From contig JAIWZP010000008.1 of NCBI GenBank assembly GCA_025201375.1, forward strand, positions 434,001-498,000: a stretch of 64,000 nt of DNA. The letters run 5' to 3'. Source of the stretch: Gongronella butleri. Taxonomy: Eukaryota > Mucoromycota > Mucoromycetes > Mucorales > Cunninghamellaceae. The notes under the pieces were generated by a model that did not search any database, had not been told where the DNA came from, and saw nothing but the letters and a program-made list of their open reading frames with translations. A program made the translations under genes and the position numbers. Shown piece by piece: positions 1 to 11,255 of this stretch (its first letter is position 1; every line of letters starts with the position of its first letter).

Positions 1-49
1 ATTGAAAAAAAAAACGAGCAAAAAAAAAAAAAGAGGGACGGATGCTTAC

Positions 50-629
50 CTTGGCCACGCCCTCGAGCGAGCCCGTGATGGTCAAAACGCGGTCATGGAT
101 GCCTTGCACAACCTTGGACACGCCGGCCTTGACGCCAGTGATGTCGCGTAATTCAGCCACATTTTTGCCACCTGCGGCCAAAACAAAAAAAAAATTGTGA
201 GTAAACAATCATGCCATAGGCAGGGCCCATGGTTGCCCCCCCCATCGTCGTTTTCGCTCTCAATTGGTCTCTTTTTGTTGTCTTTTGCCCTCTTTTGCCC
301 TCTTTTTGAATCAATTGGCCCATTGACCCCTTTTTTTGCTGGCACCTCTGTGGGATGCGACAATTGGGTCCATGGAGGGGCAATTGGGGGAGCAATTGAG
401 GGACAATTGCGAACAATCGCAAGAAATCACGCTCTTTTTTCCTGTGTTTTTTTTTTCTTTTTTTACCTTTGCCGATGATGACACCGGCTTCCTTGGTGGA
501 AACGAGAGCGCGCAGGGTGAGCAAGCCATCAGCGTCATCTTGCGACACGCTGGAAGCATCCTGTGAAAAGGGAGAGGGCTCGGCGAAGCGTTCATCGACG
601 AGTTCATTATTGTTGGAAGGTTGAGACAT
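50..629 (-). CDS. KH-domain RNA-binding protein (PCBP/Rnc1-like), 3' part beyond window
   Basis: Two coding exons are visible: 467-629 and 50-171. The second ends at a GTAAGC donor, so the gene continues past the left edge. The start is ATG at 627-629. The acidic, Ser-rich N-terminus (about 35 residues) leads into a KH domain. Its GxxG-type loop reads IIGKGGKNVAELR, with the Gly codon split by the intron, followed by a stretch ending VHDR-type (GIHDRVLTITGSLEGVAK). This matches the first KH domain of poly(C)-binding-type proteins such as fission yeast Rnc1, which bind mRNA and affect stability or translation. The intron (172-466) starts GTAAAAAAAG. A probable 5' UTR intron lies at 640-752. 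Later KH domains cannot be seen, so the exact orthologue is inferred. Confidence 0.85.
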
Positions 630-639
630 GGTTGAGAGT

Positions 640-1238
640 CTAATTGGATAACAAAAACACCAAAAAAAAAAAAAAAAAAACAGGTCAGACGTGAGTCAAA
701 AGCAGCGAATAGCCAAAAACAAGAGAGGGCAGCCAGGATGACGCCAACTTACGACACGTAAAGGAGACGAAGAGTGAATAAAGGTCAGTGTGCGAGTGGT
801 GTGGGTGAAAAAAAATAAAATAGATGAAAGAGAAGCAAGAATGTCGAGTTGGGTGGGAAAATACGAAATCGACAAGGAAAGATGGGAAAAAGGACGAGCG
901 AAAAGAAAGAGAGCGAGAGGCGGGGAAAAGGCGAGCGAGTGAGAAAGCGAGTGAGAGAGAAGAAAAAAAGGGAAAGGGTTGAGACAAAAGAAGAAGAACA
1001 ACCGGGAAAAAAGTGGAGAGGAAAGGGACGAAAAAAAGTGGGGATGAGAGATGAAAAAGAAAAAAAAGGGCCAAGAAGAAACAGAAAAAAAAAAAAGAGC
1101 GCAACACCCTTTTTTTTGCGTGTTTCTTTTTTTTTTTTTTTCTTGTGTGTGTGACGTCTTTGCCTTTTTTGGCATCATGCTCTCTCAATTGGCCAATAAC
1201 CATTCATAATTGATGTTTCAAGCGCTTTTTACATTTAT
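640..1238 (-). other. 5' leader of the KH gene with probable 5' UTR intron and a polypurine/polypyrimidine tract
   Basis: On the minus strand a GTAAGT donor (at 752) and a T-tract followed by TTAG (acceptor at 640-641) define a likely 113-nt 5' UTR intron just upstream of the KH start. From about 780 to 1140 the plus strand is almost entirely A and G (minus strand C/T), with long A runs near 1086-1098 and T runs near 1110-1142. Long ORFs here on both strands are low-complexity artefacts. No separate gene is seen. Confidence 0.5.
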
Positions 1239-1897
1239 TTATTGTTCATCCATGGCGTCGTCATTGCTACTGGAGGGGACACCCTTTTCTACAAATTGCT
1301 CATCCTCGTCCATCTCTTCATCATCTTCCTGCTCTGGCGCCTGCTCAATCATGGTATTCAAAAAGAACTCGGCAATCTCCTCGAAATTGCGTTGCTGTGC
1401 TTCGTAGATCGCCGTTTTGCCCGCCTCGTTCTTGATCTACATTGAAAAAAATGAGCCCAATGCCTACTTTTTCTCTTTTTTTTATTAATGTGTTTACCGT
1501 GCAGTCGGCACCTCGCGTCACCAGGAGCTTGACGACGTCTGTGTGGCCGTTCAACGCGGCCCAATGCAGTGGCGTGTTGCCCAATTCATTCTGAACATTC
1601 ACAGACGCCTTGACCTTGTCGTCGCCCAGCTTGGCCACCTCGTCCAAGATGAATTGCACGATATCTGGATGTGAAAAAAAGAGTCTATGAGCTGTTTTGC
1701 GCTGACATGTTGCGGCATATTGCTCATATTGCACTTTTACCCAAGTGATTGTTGGCGCTGGCCATGTGCAGAGCCGTGTTGCCCGACTCGTCCTTGGTCA
1801 CATAATACTCGGGTGGGCTGTTAGACTGCTTGAGATCGTCTATTTCGCCGTATCGTGCACAATAGATAATGTCTTCAATCACTTCTTGGGTCGCCAT
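1239..1897 (-). CDS. small ankyrin-repeat protein (Yar1-like)
   Basis: Three exons, 1741-1897, 1498-1664 and 1239-1436, give a 173-aa protein; both junctions keep frame. The N-terminus reads MATQEVIEDIIYCARYGE. Two ankyrin repeats show the TALHMA and TPLHWAALNGH cores, and a third partial repeat is KTAIYEA. The tail is acidic (EDDEEMDEDEQ). Size and order (short helical N-terminus, ankyrin repeats, acidic tail) resemble yeast Yar1, the chaperone of ribosomal protein Rps3. That identity is inferred; ankyrin repeats are common, so only the fold is certain. The start was chosen as the first ATG that leaves a full first helix. Confidence 0.8.
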
Positions 1898-2099
1898 GCT
1901 GTCCAAACACACAAAAAAAAAAAGAGAAAAAGAAAAAAAAAAGCTGACTGCGACGCACGCAGAAAAAAAGATCAAGCCTCTGTGATTGAATCTCCGCTCA
2001 TGCGGCGCGCCGGGCGGCTTGGATCGCCCCCTTTTTTTGCATAAACGCCTCTTTTTTTTCTTGGATGTCATTGATCCATCGCGCTCAAATACTAACAAA

Positions 2100-4726
2100 A
2101 GTGCTTCATAGTACGGGCATTGCGATGGATAAAAGCGTTTGAACTAGTTTCTGGCGAGATGCGGTCATTTTTGGCTGTAAATCAAAAATTTATTTTAAAA
2201 CTTGCTAGCCAGCCACGACAGGACCCTGAAACGCGTCGCAACGAGAAAACGCACACGGGAAACCCCTAGGGACACTAAATTTGCAGCTGTCAAAACTCAT
2301 TGGGGCGCGTCACACGCAAATCAATAATATTGGCGGTTTTCGAGGCCCCAAAAAAATTGGAAAAATAGGTCTCCGGAATTCCACCAAACTTGGACACTTG
2401 ACGAACCGAGACGAGAAAATACGAGAGACAGCAAAATGAACGTGATCCACGTCTTTATTGACGAGAAATGGGCAATTTTAGATTTTATTTCAGCCGCGAA
2501 TTTCACCGGAAAAACGCGCTCATAGGGCCGCGCCGACGCGTCCAAAAGCAAGAGAACTTTCAGGTGCATGAATTGATTAAGAACAGGCGCGTGGGACTCG
2601 ACGTTTGACGCGCTTTATCACGCGTCGAAAATCGTCTATGAATTTGGAACCGTGTCAAAGATGCCAAAAATCGACTTTTTTCATAGATCTTTGGCGTCTA
2701 CACACTCTTCAAATCGTGCTCTTTCTGATAAAATAACTTTCAAGACGCTGCGACCAATGTTTGTTGAGTTTAACCTGAGGTGAAAATTCGCAGCTTTTCG
2801 CGCTTTATGTTGCAACCACGCAATGGACCACTCGTTTTTATGTCATGTTTGTCGGTGAATCAGAACCATCTACCATGTGGTTGAAAGGCGCGGCGAACTG
2901 AGAACCTAAATTTGGCCGATTTCAAATTCACGACTGTCTGTGGAAGAGAGAAGTAAAAAGCGGGTTTTTGGACCTTTTTGTTGAAGTGCTATATAAAAAC
3001 CTTTATTTGATCTTAGTTGGCGTCTCGTTTACATTAACTTGCCAATATCACTTACCGCTATACACACGGTTTTAACAATAAATCAATCAAAAAGGACAGA
3101 ACGATGGGGAAAAGAACGATGTAACTGTTCTTATACCAGAATGAAGAGGAAAAATAAAATAAAAGATAATTGTGATAAAGTGCCCAATTCTCCATGAGAA
3201 ACGTGAAAAAAGTAGGGAAAAATAAAAAGAATGACTTTATCGTCGTTAAACAAGTGTGATGGATAAAGGGACGACAAAGTACGAAAAAAAAAATCTACCG
3301 AGTAGCATGATGCACGACAAGGACGCGATGCGCTCGTCGTCAATTGGGCGAAAATGCGCTGAATTGGCTCATTATACATCACTGTCCCCCTTTGGAAAAT
3401 CCGTGGTTTTGAAAATCGTCATTGCGAGTCATCTTGTGGTCGCAGTGCTGCAAGAGTGGGCTCATTTGAACGAGAAGTCTTGGATGCATGACTTCAATGT
3501 GTTTTTTTTTCGGCAGGTCGCAAACTCATTGACAAACGAACAAAATAGAACAAAGATGATATAGTCGCCAGGTTTTCGAAAACTATTTGATCGATCCTTC
3601 ATTTTTGTTGCATAGCACGCAAATATAGCAAAAAGAGTTCAAAACGTCTGCTGTGTATTCGATTCACAACAGCTCAAGTAACGCTGAAAAATAAAAGTAA
3701 GAAAAAAAAAAAAACATAACCTCAATAGTCTGACCGTTTTCCAAAGACTCGATCGTTGTCAAATTTGATCTGTTTCGCTTCTGGTGGCATTAATAACCGG
3801 CTGTACACAAAATTTGACGTCTCAAGATCGAATCTAGAAGAAGTTGCTTTGAACATGTCAGCCATCGTCGTTGGCAACCAAAAGAGTTAAAATTAGCTTT
3901 CAATTGCCGCTTAGGCAATTCTGAACGCCAGTGCGCCTCATCATCGATCGCGCAGCACACGTACGCGGCGCGCGCAAAGATCTTTTTCCTGAAAAAAATA
4001 ACGTTTTGGCTCTAGTCGTTTGCTATTTGGCTATATTTAAAGGATTGATTCGAAAAACGGAGGCTTTATGTCCTCATCCCCCATTTGTGTTCCCCACAAT
4101 ATCGATTTCATGCACGCCGCGCTTTTCGTTCAAGGATTGAGCACGTTCCAAATTCACGTAGCCCGAAATCCCGACAATTCCACGCGACTGACGAAATGAC
4201 ATGTGTTCTCGTGTTGTTTCTGGGGCCAGTCCTTCAAAGCTTGCGACAGGCCAGCTAACAATTCTTTTTTTCCGGAATGAATGGGGTGACTAGAGCACAG
4301 ATTTCGAGATTTGTCATTTTTTTGCTTCCGTCTTGGCACGGACAGCCACAATGGCAAGCGCCAACGTGCTTTGACCATGCACCTGTTTATCGGCAACTCG
4401 GAATCGGGGCGGTCGGCGTGTGGTGCGCCACGCCCCAAAGAGGGAGCCAAGTCTTGGCAAAACAGACTGAATTTGGTAGGCGCTCATGCGCCGCTCGCGG
4501 GTTCTGTTTTCCCTGCGGGCGAGTGCATTTTTTGTGTCACCGTGGGCGGAGTCTGGCCATTGGTCAAGCCCGTGATGAAACACCAGGGAAAAAAAGACCC
4601 TCCAGAGCCAAAAATCTGCCCAAAATAGCGATAAAAATGAAAGAGGGGGCCATTTTTCCGGTTCCTCCTTTCTTTTTTCTTTCTTTTCTTCGTTTCGCTC
4701 ACTTTTTTTTTTCATAAAAAAGAAAA
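2100..4726. repeat. Gene desert with diverged dispersed repeat (family C and relatives)
   Basis: No coding exon is supported. The block at about 2290-2960 aligns by eye with 48100-48720: both share, in the same order, a stretch around a clotted 'CCAAACTT' segment, a 'GACGAG...GATTTTAGATT' segment, 'GCCGACGCGTCCA', 'CAGGTGCATG', 'GACGCGTCAAA/GAAAAT' and 'CAATGGACC'. A piece near 3410-3460 ('TTTTGAAAATCGTCATTGCG') resembles 48755-48790. Divergence is high (roughly 65-75% by eye), so these are old non-coding copies. The last 600 bp (4140-4726) include the promoter of the SH3 gene; ORFs there are short and overlap on both strands. Confidence 0.55.
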
Positions 4727-5815
4727 ATGTCATCCCCAGTGGTCAATCACGTTGTCGAGTCCATCAAGCGCGACCTTGCCTTTTTAAAATCGCAGCAGCA
4801 TCTGTCGCCGCAAGCTTACGATGACATGGTGCGCATTTTGTCGTCCAGCACGTCGTCCGGCGCTCCTCCCGCGGCCAATTCGCCGTACCGCTCCAGCGTC
4901 GGGAGCATGCCGTCGCCTGCGTCCAACAATTATACCTCACCCCCGCCCCCTGCCTATCCCTCGACCACACCGCCCGCTGATTCTGTCAAAGCCCTGTACG
5001 ACTATCAAGGCCAAAACCCGCAAGATCTCTCCTTTAAGGCGGGCGACATCATCCAAGTCGTTGAGCGCGGTAAAAACACGCATATTTTTGGAAACTTTTT
5101 TTTCTCACTCCTTTCATCTTTTTTTTTTTCACCCTTTCAGTCAACAGCGACTGGTGGCGCGGTCAATTGCACGGTCAGACGGGCCTCTTTCCTCAAAACT
5201 ACACCGAAAAGCACGTGTAAGACGCCAAAACACGAAAAAATAGATCCCATGACAGAGTTGGCTCATTTTTTTTTTATAAAGTGTCAGTGAAAAAGCGGCG
5301 CCTCCACCTATGCCCACGCGTGACAGCAAGCCGCCTGGCGGCTATGGTGCACCTCCAGCGTCGTCGTCGCCTTACCAGCAACAGCAAACGTCCGCTTATC
5401 CTCCCCCTCCTCCTCAAGCGTCTTCATACGCGTCTTACCAGCAGCCGCCCGCGGCGTCGGCGTACCCGCCCCCTCCTCCTGCCGCGCAGCCATACGGCAA
5501 TTACCCTCCTCCACCCGCCCAGGCCGCTCCTGCTCCCCCTGTTCAGCAGGCCGAGGCTGGCGGGTCCTCGGACGGCAAAAATGGCATGATGAAACGCTTT
5601 GCTGGCAAGCTTGGCGACGCGGTAAGCATCTTTTATGTGAAATGTCAATGGCGCGCTCTTACAATTCATTTTCTTGGCCATGATCATGTAGGCGACCCTT
5701 GGTTTTGGTGCGACACGTAAGTGAAAACTCGGTTGATTTTCGAATTTTTATGCTGACACTCTCTTTTTATTTGACGCGACTAGTGGGCAGCGAGGCCGCG
5801 CACGCCATTTTCTAG
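4727..5815 (+). CDS. SH3-domain protein of the Lsb1/Pin3 family
   Basis: Five exons: 4727-5069, 5141-5216, 5288-5621, 5692-5716, 5784-5815; 269 aa. The N-terminal helix (residues about 1-40, [15 protein letters not shown]) matches the conserved leader of yeast Lsb1/Pin3. One SH3 domain spans about residues 85-140 ([37 protein letters not shown]). A long Pro/Tyr/Ala-rich segment follows, ending in a short conserved tail ([18 protein letters not shown] ... AIF) also found in Lsb1/Pin3. In yeast these proteins bind Las17/WASP and limit actin nucleation. The micro-exon of 25 nt near the 3' end is needed to complete the tail. Role is inferred from the family; domain order is seen directly. Confidence 0.9.
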
Positions 5816-6230
5816 GTCTGATAAATCTGCATTGCCTGATACAATAATAAAACATTACCGATTGACACGCTTAAAAAAAAAGGGAGGGGCACAATGAAAT
5901 GATTCTGCACGATCATCAATGCATCTCGGCCATCATGGAGCGCGAGCGGGGCGCACCTCGCCGAGCCTAATCTTGAATGAAGCGCAGATTTCCAATCAAT
6001 CTGCTTTTTTTTTTTTTGTCTCATCTCGCCCAAAACAAGAGGTTGGCGGCTTGTTGTCAACAGAGAGACTTGAAACGATCCCCTTTTTGAAACACAAAGG
6101 ACCATCTTCCACACCCAAAAGTTTCTGTGTAACAAAAAAAGGGGGGTCGCATAATCAAAAACACGATTCCCCTTTTTTCACTCTTTTTCATTTTTCTTTC
6201 TTTTTTACTCGCTCTTTTTTCCTACATGCT

Positions 6231-8893
6231 ATGGATATCGATGCGATGTCTGTTACGTGTCTCTCGCGATTGGATGCCGTGTACGAGCAGATGCCGTCGC
6301 TGCTCGTGCAAAACAGCAGCCTGATTCAATTGACGGATGTGCTTGCCGCGTACCTGCCCAGCACAGACACCAAACACCAGCTGGCGCGCCAGCTCCAGCA
6401 GTCGCCATGGCGGTTTTCTTGTTTGGACTTTGACTACTTGCTCGAAGCCAGTCGTTTCCTTTTTTATCGTCCCAAGGAGCCCTATTACCAAGAACGCTTT
6501 TATCGCGTCTTTACACACCAAGTCGCCAAAGTAAGCCCCAATTTTTTTACGCGTGCACCCATTTTTTTTCTCATGTTCGTGCCTTTTTTTTCTTTTTTTT
6601 TTCTTTTATTGCACCAGGTGCGCGATTTCTGCTCTGTCAAGGGCAGCGAAATTGAGCGACGGCTTTTGCGAGTGGAAGACAATGCTGTGGAACAGCAGGC
6701 GTTGCAAGGCGAACTTTTGCAGTTGTGGTTCTTTAGCAAGCTCAATTTTCGAGCCATGTTGGCGGTGATTTCGGATTTGGACATATTGTACCAGCGGTCT
6801 GGTGGCGTGGTGCTAGTCCAGCGGCTGTACCGGCATGTGCAGCAGCACACCATGCCGCTTGATCAGGTGCTGGCGTGCGCCATGGCCCTCAGCCAGGCAT
6901 ATCGTCAAAATCACTGGTCCGTGCCCACCACGCCGCCAACACTCATCAATTCATCGTCGTCGTCGTCATCGTCGTCGTCATCCTCATCCTTTTCTTCCTC
7001 GGACGCCATTTGCTGCCCGGCCAATTACGGCACCATGGCGCTCACCACGCCATTATTGCTACCGTCGGTGCCTTCTCATAGGTCGACCTCGCCATTGACG
7101 ATATATCACAGCCTCCCAGACTCGGACGACGCGTTTTTTTATACCCCTGCTACGTCTTTCCAGCGAGAGGCCACGCTGGATCAGCTGCAACTGCCCAAAG
7201 AGTCGGAAAACGACCATTTTGATCATTTTGGCGAAACTCACGCAGCACCACGCGCTTGCGTTGGCCACGACCTTGGCCAATGCCCGCGCCGTCATCATCG
7301 TCGTCGCCACAGACACCGACGCACGCGCGACGAGCGACTATGCCACAAATTCTGGCTTCATCCTGACCACTTGCTCGAAGTTTCCATGTTTCTCGCCAAA
7401 TACATGACACCGTCACGTGGCAGTCCTGATGCCAAAGTCGAGGTGGGACAACAGGCACCGCCTTTGCATCCTGAAACACGCTCGACACAAAGCGGGGCTT
7501 GGCAATCTCTCACAACGCTGCATCTCGACACACCCACGTGGCAAATCTATTCGGATCGCCTCGTTTCATCCTCGACCACGCACTCCATCCGCCTCCGCCG
7601 TTATCACGGCGCTGCCCAGGAACACCATTACGCGCTTGAGAAAAAGAGACACACCTATGACGGCGGCAATTGCGAAAATCACGCGAATGCTGCGCCACCG
7701 TTTGCTAAAACGGCGTCGTACAAGCAGCGCAGCAAGCAGCGCCGTGGCTCAACCACCCCAAAAGGCCAGCAAGCCTCGGAACTTGAATGCCGTGCTTGGT
7801 TCAAATCGACACACCTTATTCCTTGGCTCACACATCAATGGTCCTTGCAATCCGTCCTGGACAAGGACCCCAAGGACCTTGGCGTTTTCGCCGATGATGC
7901 CATCATGGACATGGAGCAAATGCTCCGCACGCAGCAATTGAAGCCAGGTACATCTTTTAAATCAAAAAAAAAACCCAAGTTGACATGTTTTTATCGTGAC
8001 TCTTTAGTGCTGATCACGTTATGCCGCCGGTTGCAATTGACTTTTGACACGGACGGCGACCCTGTAAACCAGCTCATGGTGACCATTGATACCGACGTGC
8101 TTATGGAGGAAGTGTGTGCACGCTCAACCAAGAAAAAATCGACACGTCTCCCTTTTTGCGTCGTCCAAGTCTCCCTCCCGCAGCACACAAGCCATCTCCC
8201 GTCATTGCATTGGCTGGACCACTTTTTGACGTCTCCATTGGTACGTTATCATCATCAAGGTCCAAAACGGTTTAATTCATCCATTTTTTTTATTATTCAT
8301 GCTAAAAGCTCGAGCCGGTCCATGGATATTCGCACCATCTCCATGCCATTGGCACCCTGTTTCCTGAAAAAGTCCAACTTGTTCCTGAATGGGTAAGTGC
8401 CGCGCTCCTTTTTCGCCATTTCACGCCCTCATTTACTTTTTTTTTACATTTTTTTTTTTTTTGCTAGATGCACAAGATGACCATGGATCTGCGGCGCGCC
8501 GACGCGCGTGGCAGCCTCTGTGGCGTTGCCGTTGATGCGCGCATGGGCAACGACGCGCTTGCAGACTCGAATCTCTTTGCAATGCGCTCAAGCCGCCGCG
8601 ATTCGCTGTTTCCTATTTGTTCGCACCCAACATCGTCCATGTCCGACCCGCTGGCCGCGTGCCCACGCTGCCCCACGACACCTTCCTCCTCGGCCCCCTC
8701 CTCGCCGTCTGCCTCCTCCATGTCGCACTCGCCCTTTCATATCATCATCCAGATACCGCCGCACCAGGGTGCCTTTTTTTCGGACCATCCGACGCGCCAC
8801 CAGCCCACACATCCAATCCTCGTCACCCTCATGTGCGCCTTTGGCTCCCTGATCGTCGCCTATATTCTCTTTCTCTTTCTTCAAGCCAAGTGA
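6231..8893 (+). CDS. VTC-type protein: degenerate SPX domain plus polyphosphate-polymerase-like domain, single C-terminal membrane segment
   Basis: Five exons: 6231-6530, 6618-7947, 8008-8240, 8309-8392, 8468-8893; 790 aa. Residues about 1-190 form a divergent SPX domain (PWRFSCLDFDYLL; LNFRAMLAVISDLD). A Ser-rich linker (Ser run near residue 250) follows. Residues about 380-690 are a VTC domain: FWLHPDHLLEVSMFL, TLHLDTPTWQIYSDRL, IRLRRYHG, ALEKKRH, CRRLQLTFDTD, VTIDTDVLM, HAIGTLFPEKV. VTC complexes make polyphosphate at the fungal vacuole. Compared with catalytic Vtc4 as I recall it, the IRLR arginines and one Lys are kept. The AVLEVK glutamate is Q here (VVQVS), and the VRISLDT and PKFSKF basic residues are replaced. 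The SPX helix lacks its usual lysines. Only one hydrophobic segment is seen near the C-terminus (VTLMCAFGSLIVAYILFLFL) where Vtc2/3/4 have three. Likely an accessory, non-catalytic member. Confidence 0.8.
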
Positions 8894-9469
8894 TGATCTA
8901 TTCAATTGAAAAAAAGGACGAAAATGTAATAAAACAGATTTTCTCAACAACCACGTTATGATATTGCTTTCTAATGGTTTTCAATCGTGCGTTCGACTAG
9001 CAGAAATCTGAACCTGGTTTAGAGGCGCGTTTTATTGGACAATAATTGGCTCAAGGCGTCAAAATGCCAAAATGCATCCATTTGACACGTTATTGATACT
9101 GCAGTGGTTCATTTCTGTCAATTCCGAACCGTGGTTTGTTTCTCGTGGTCACTAAAAGCATCTAGCCGAGGTTTTAAATGTAGTTTCTCGAAACAAGTAT
9201 ATTATAAATGAGTAAAATACGCAATTATCGTACATTTTCCCATCAAGGGGCAAGAAACACAACCGATCAAAACAAAGCATATCGAATGATCAATACAGAT
9301 TGGATATGAATTTACTATGATATATTCAAAAAAAATAGATGCCCCCCACTCCAAAATAGAACCAATTGTTTTTTTTTTTACGATTTATTGAGACGCATTG
9401 GAGGGCCCAATCGAGCCAATTGGACGTGTATGAAGGTATAAAATGGCCCTGTGTACAATATAAAAAAAT
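8894..9469. other. Convergent intergenic region, AT-rich
   Basis: This holds the 3' ends of the VTC-type gene (+) and the ChaC gene (-). An AATAAA-like 'ATGTAATAAAAC' lies at about 8924-8935. The middle (8960-9350) is AT-rich with no supported exon and short words recalling the desert repeats (for example 'GCGTCAAAATGCC'). Nothing else is seen. Confidence 0.4.
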
Positions 9470-10529
9470 CTAAGCGTCGTTGCTAATGGGATTCACCGGG
9501 ACACCGTGCTTGTCGACCAATGCCTGTACAAGCATCTCAAGCTCGAATAGATGCTCATCCTTGGCTTGTGGCGAGATCTCGCGCAGAGCGATGGCGAGAT
9601 TCAGCAGATATTCGGCATTCCAGCCAGATGGCCCTGAAAGAAAAAGGCGCCCCATGAGCACCATGCTTGTGATCCCATGGTGTGAATTTTTTTTTACCAA
9701 AAGTCTCGTAGATTTGCTGCGCAATCTCATTGAGGGGCGCAGGACCCACATACGCTTCATTGTCGGTGGTCGCAATGTACACAAGGGCCTGGCACATGCG
9801 TAAAAGGGGAGATCAGCTGTCATGTGGCCCGAATTCATGCTTTACTTTGTCTTACATCCTTGACAACAGGCTCCTTGTCGCCGTCGCTTTCATAAATATC
9901 GACCGTGTGCACCGTGTAACCATTCTAGAAGATGATTTCAATATTTATGCAGCAATGGCGCCATTTGTTCTATGCATTACCTTTTCGCGGTGGTCCAAAT
10001 AGGCGCGAGTAACCTCGACGTTATCTGAGGGTATCTTGAACGCCACGCCCCAAGTGACATCATCGTGACCATGCTATCAATTATCAAACACCGAGGAATG
10101 AGCACCGCGTGGTCCATTTTCTCGGCCTCGTTTTGCCTTACCACATCCTCTGTTGTCTTCCACTCGTCGTATGGCAGCAGCGTCACCACACGGCCAGGTT
10201 TTTCTGGTGTGCCGCGATGGTCGTGACTTGACTAAATGCGCAAATCAGCGTGTGAGAGGCAATGTTTTGTCAAAAAAAAAAAGGAGAGAGAGGGCGTAAA
10301 TATGCAGCAGCACTTACCTGCCAGAAACGACGCACATAGTGCTTGATAAAGCCGACGACCCTGCGGAAAAAAAGGGAGGGTGAGTCAGCAAAAAAAATGA
10401 TGAAAAAAAAGCCAAAACCTACTTTTTCTCATAGTGAATAGGTGGCTTCCAGATAAGTGAGCCATAACCAAAGACCCAAATTTCCTGGGGCAAAGGGATA
10501 TCTGCTTCAGTGGTGTTGTGAGGTGCCAT
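9470..10529 (-). CDS. GCG1: glutathione-specific gamma-glutamylcyclotransferase (ChaC/Gcg1 family)
   Basis: Seven exons: 10423-10529, 10318-10360, 10142-10231, 9981-10073, 9856-9924, 9698-9788, 9470-9633; 218 aa, all junctions in frame. The substrate loop VFGYGSLIWKPP lies at residues about 19-30. RRFWQSSHDHRGTPEKPGRV and DVTWGVAFKI follow. The catalytic Glu sits in YLDHREKNGY, where an intron splits the motif. ChaC enzymes cleave glutathione to 5-oxoproline and Cys-Gly in the cytosol. Length matches yeast Gcg1 (about 230 aa). Exons are unusually small for their number, with introns of 57-88 nt apart from the acceptor-rich first one. It is divergent to the ZIP transporter, sharing a 0.7-kb spacer. 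Confidence 0.93.
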
Positions 10530-11255
10530 GGACGTCAAAAAAGAAAGAAAAAAAGAAAAAAAGGGGAAAAGGTGCCCTTTTGGGTTTTCTATGGTTCAAT
10601 GCGATTGTCAGGGCCGGCCGCATTTCACACTCCGGCGGTCCGGCGGTGCCTGCACGTGGCTGCCGTGGCCCGCGGCCAATTTGCCCGCTCCACAAAATAT
10701 CCAAATTCATGCCGCTTCCGATCCAATCCAAAACATTACACGTAGACCCCAGGACACACGCCCATAGACACTCGCGCATGGCACCATCTGTCTCGAGTGC
10801 AAAAAGGAATCTTCCTCCATGGAACCAATATGGTGGAAATCTAAATTTTGCCCCACGTCTCTTTTGTTTTTACTTTTTGCATTGGCTTTTTGTTGTTTCT
10901 GCCGCGTTTCATTGTTCCACGAGAAAAAAAAAAAAAAAAAGTTCCATCAAGGAGATGTCCCATCTTGAATGTTTTTCGAATTTGCCCTTGAATCACAATT
11001 GCGAGGCGATTTTACATGGAAGCGTTTCAGCTTGGCCCCACCCCGCCGATCGATGGAAATTTTTCTTTAGTACAACAACAGAAATTTTTGCCTCTCATTG
11101 GCCGCTGCTTGCCAAACCTTAATCAGGCTTGATCCCGAAACAGCTTTTTTTGTTCCTTTGGCAAAAAAAAAAAAAAACATGAAATTGTGTGCTCTTTGTC
11201 CTCTCTCTCTCTCCTCTCCCCTTTTTTTACTTTTTTCCTTGTTTATTCGCGAGCA
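10530..11255. other. Divergent promoter region between the ChaC and ZIP genes
   Basis: A 726-bp spacer between the two start codons. It contains A-tracts at 10924-10940 and 11161-11176 and a CT-rich leader directly before the ZIP ATG. A repeated 'GGCAAAAA/TTTTTGCC'-like element is present but I cannot assign a transcription factor. ORFs crossing it on both strands lack conserved features. Confidence 0.35.

Noticed and set aside
5919..8396. A continuous 825-codon plus-strand frame as the VTC gene
   Set aside because: It reads through two clear introns and starts far upstream in non-conserved sequence. The spliced model restores SPX and VTC motifs across the junctions and reaches the membrane segment.
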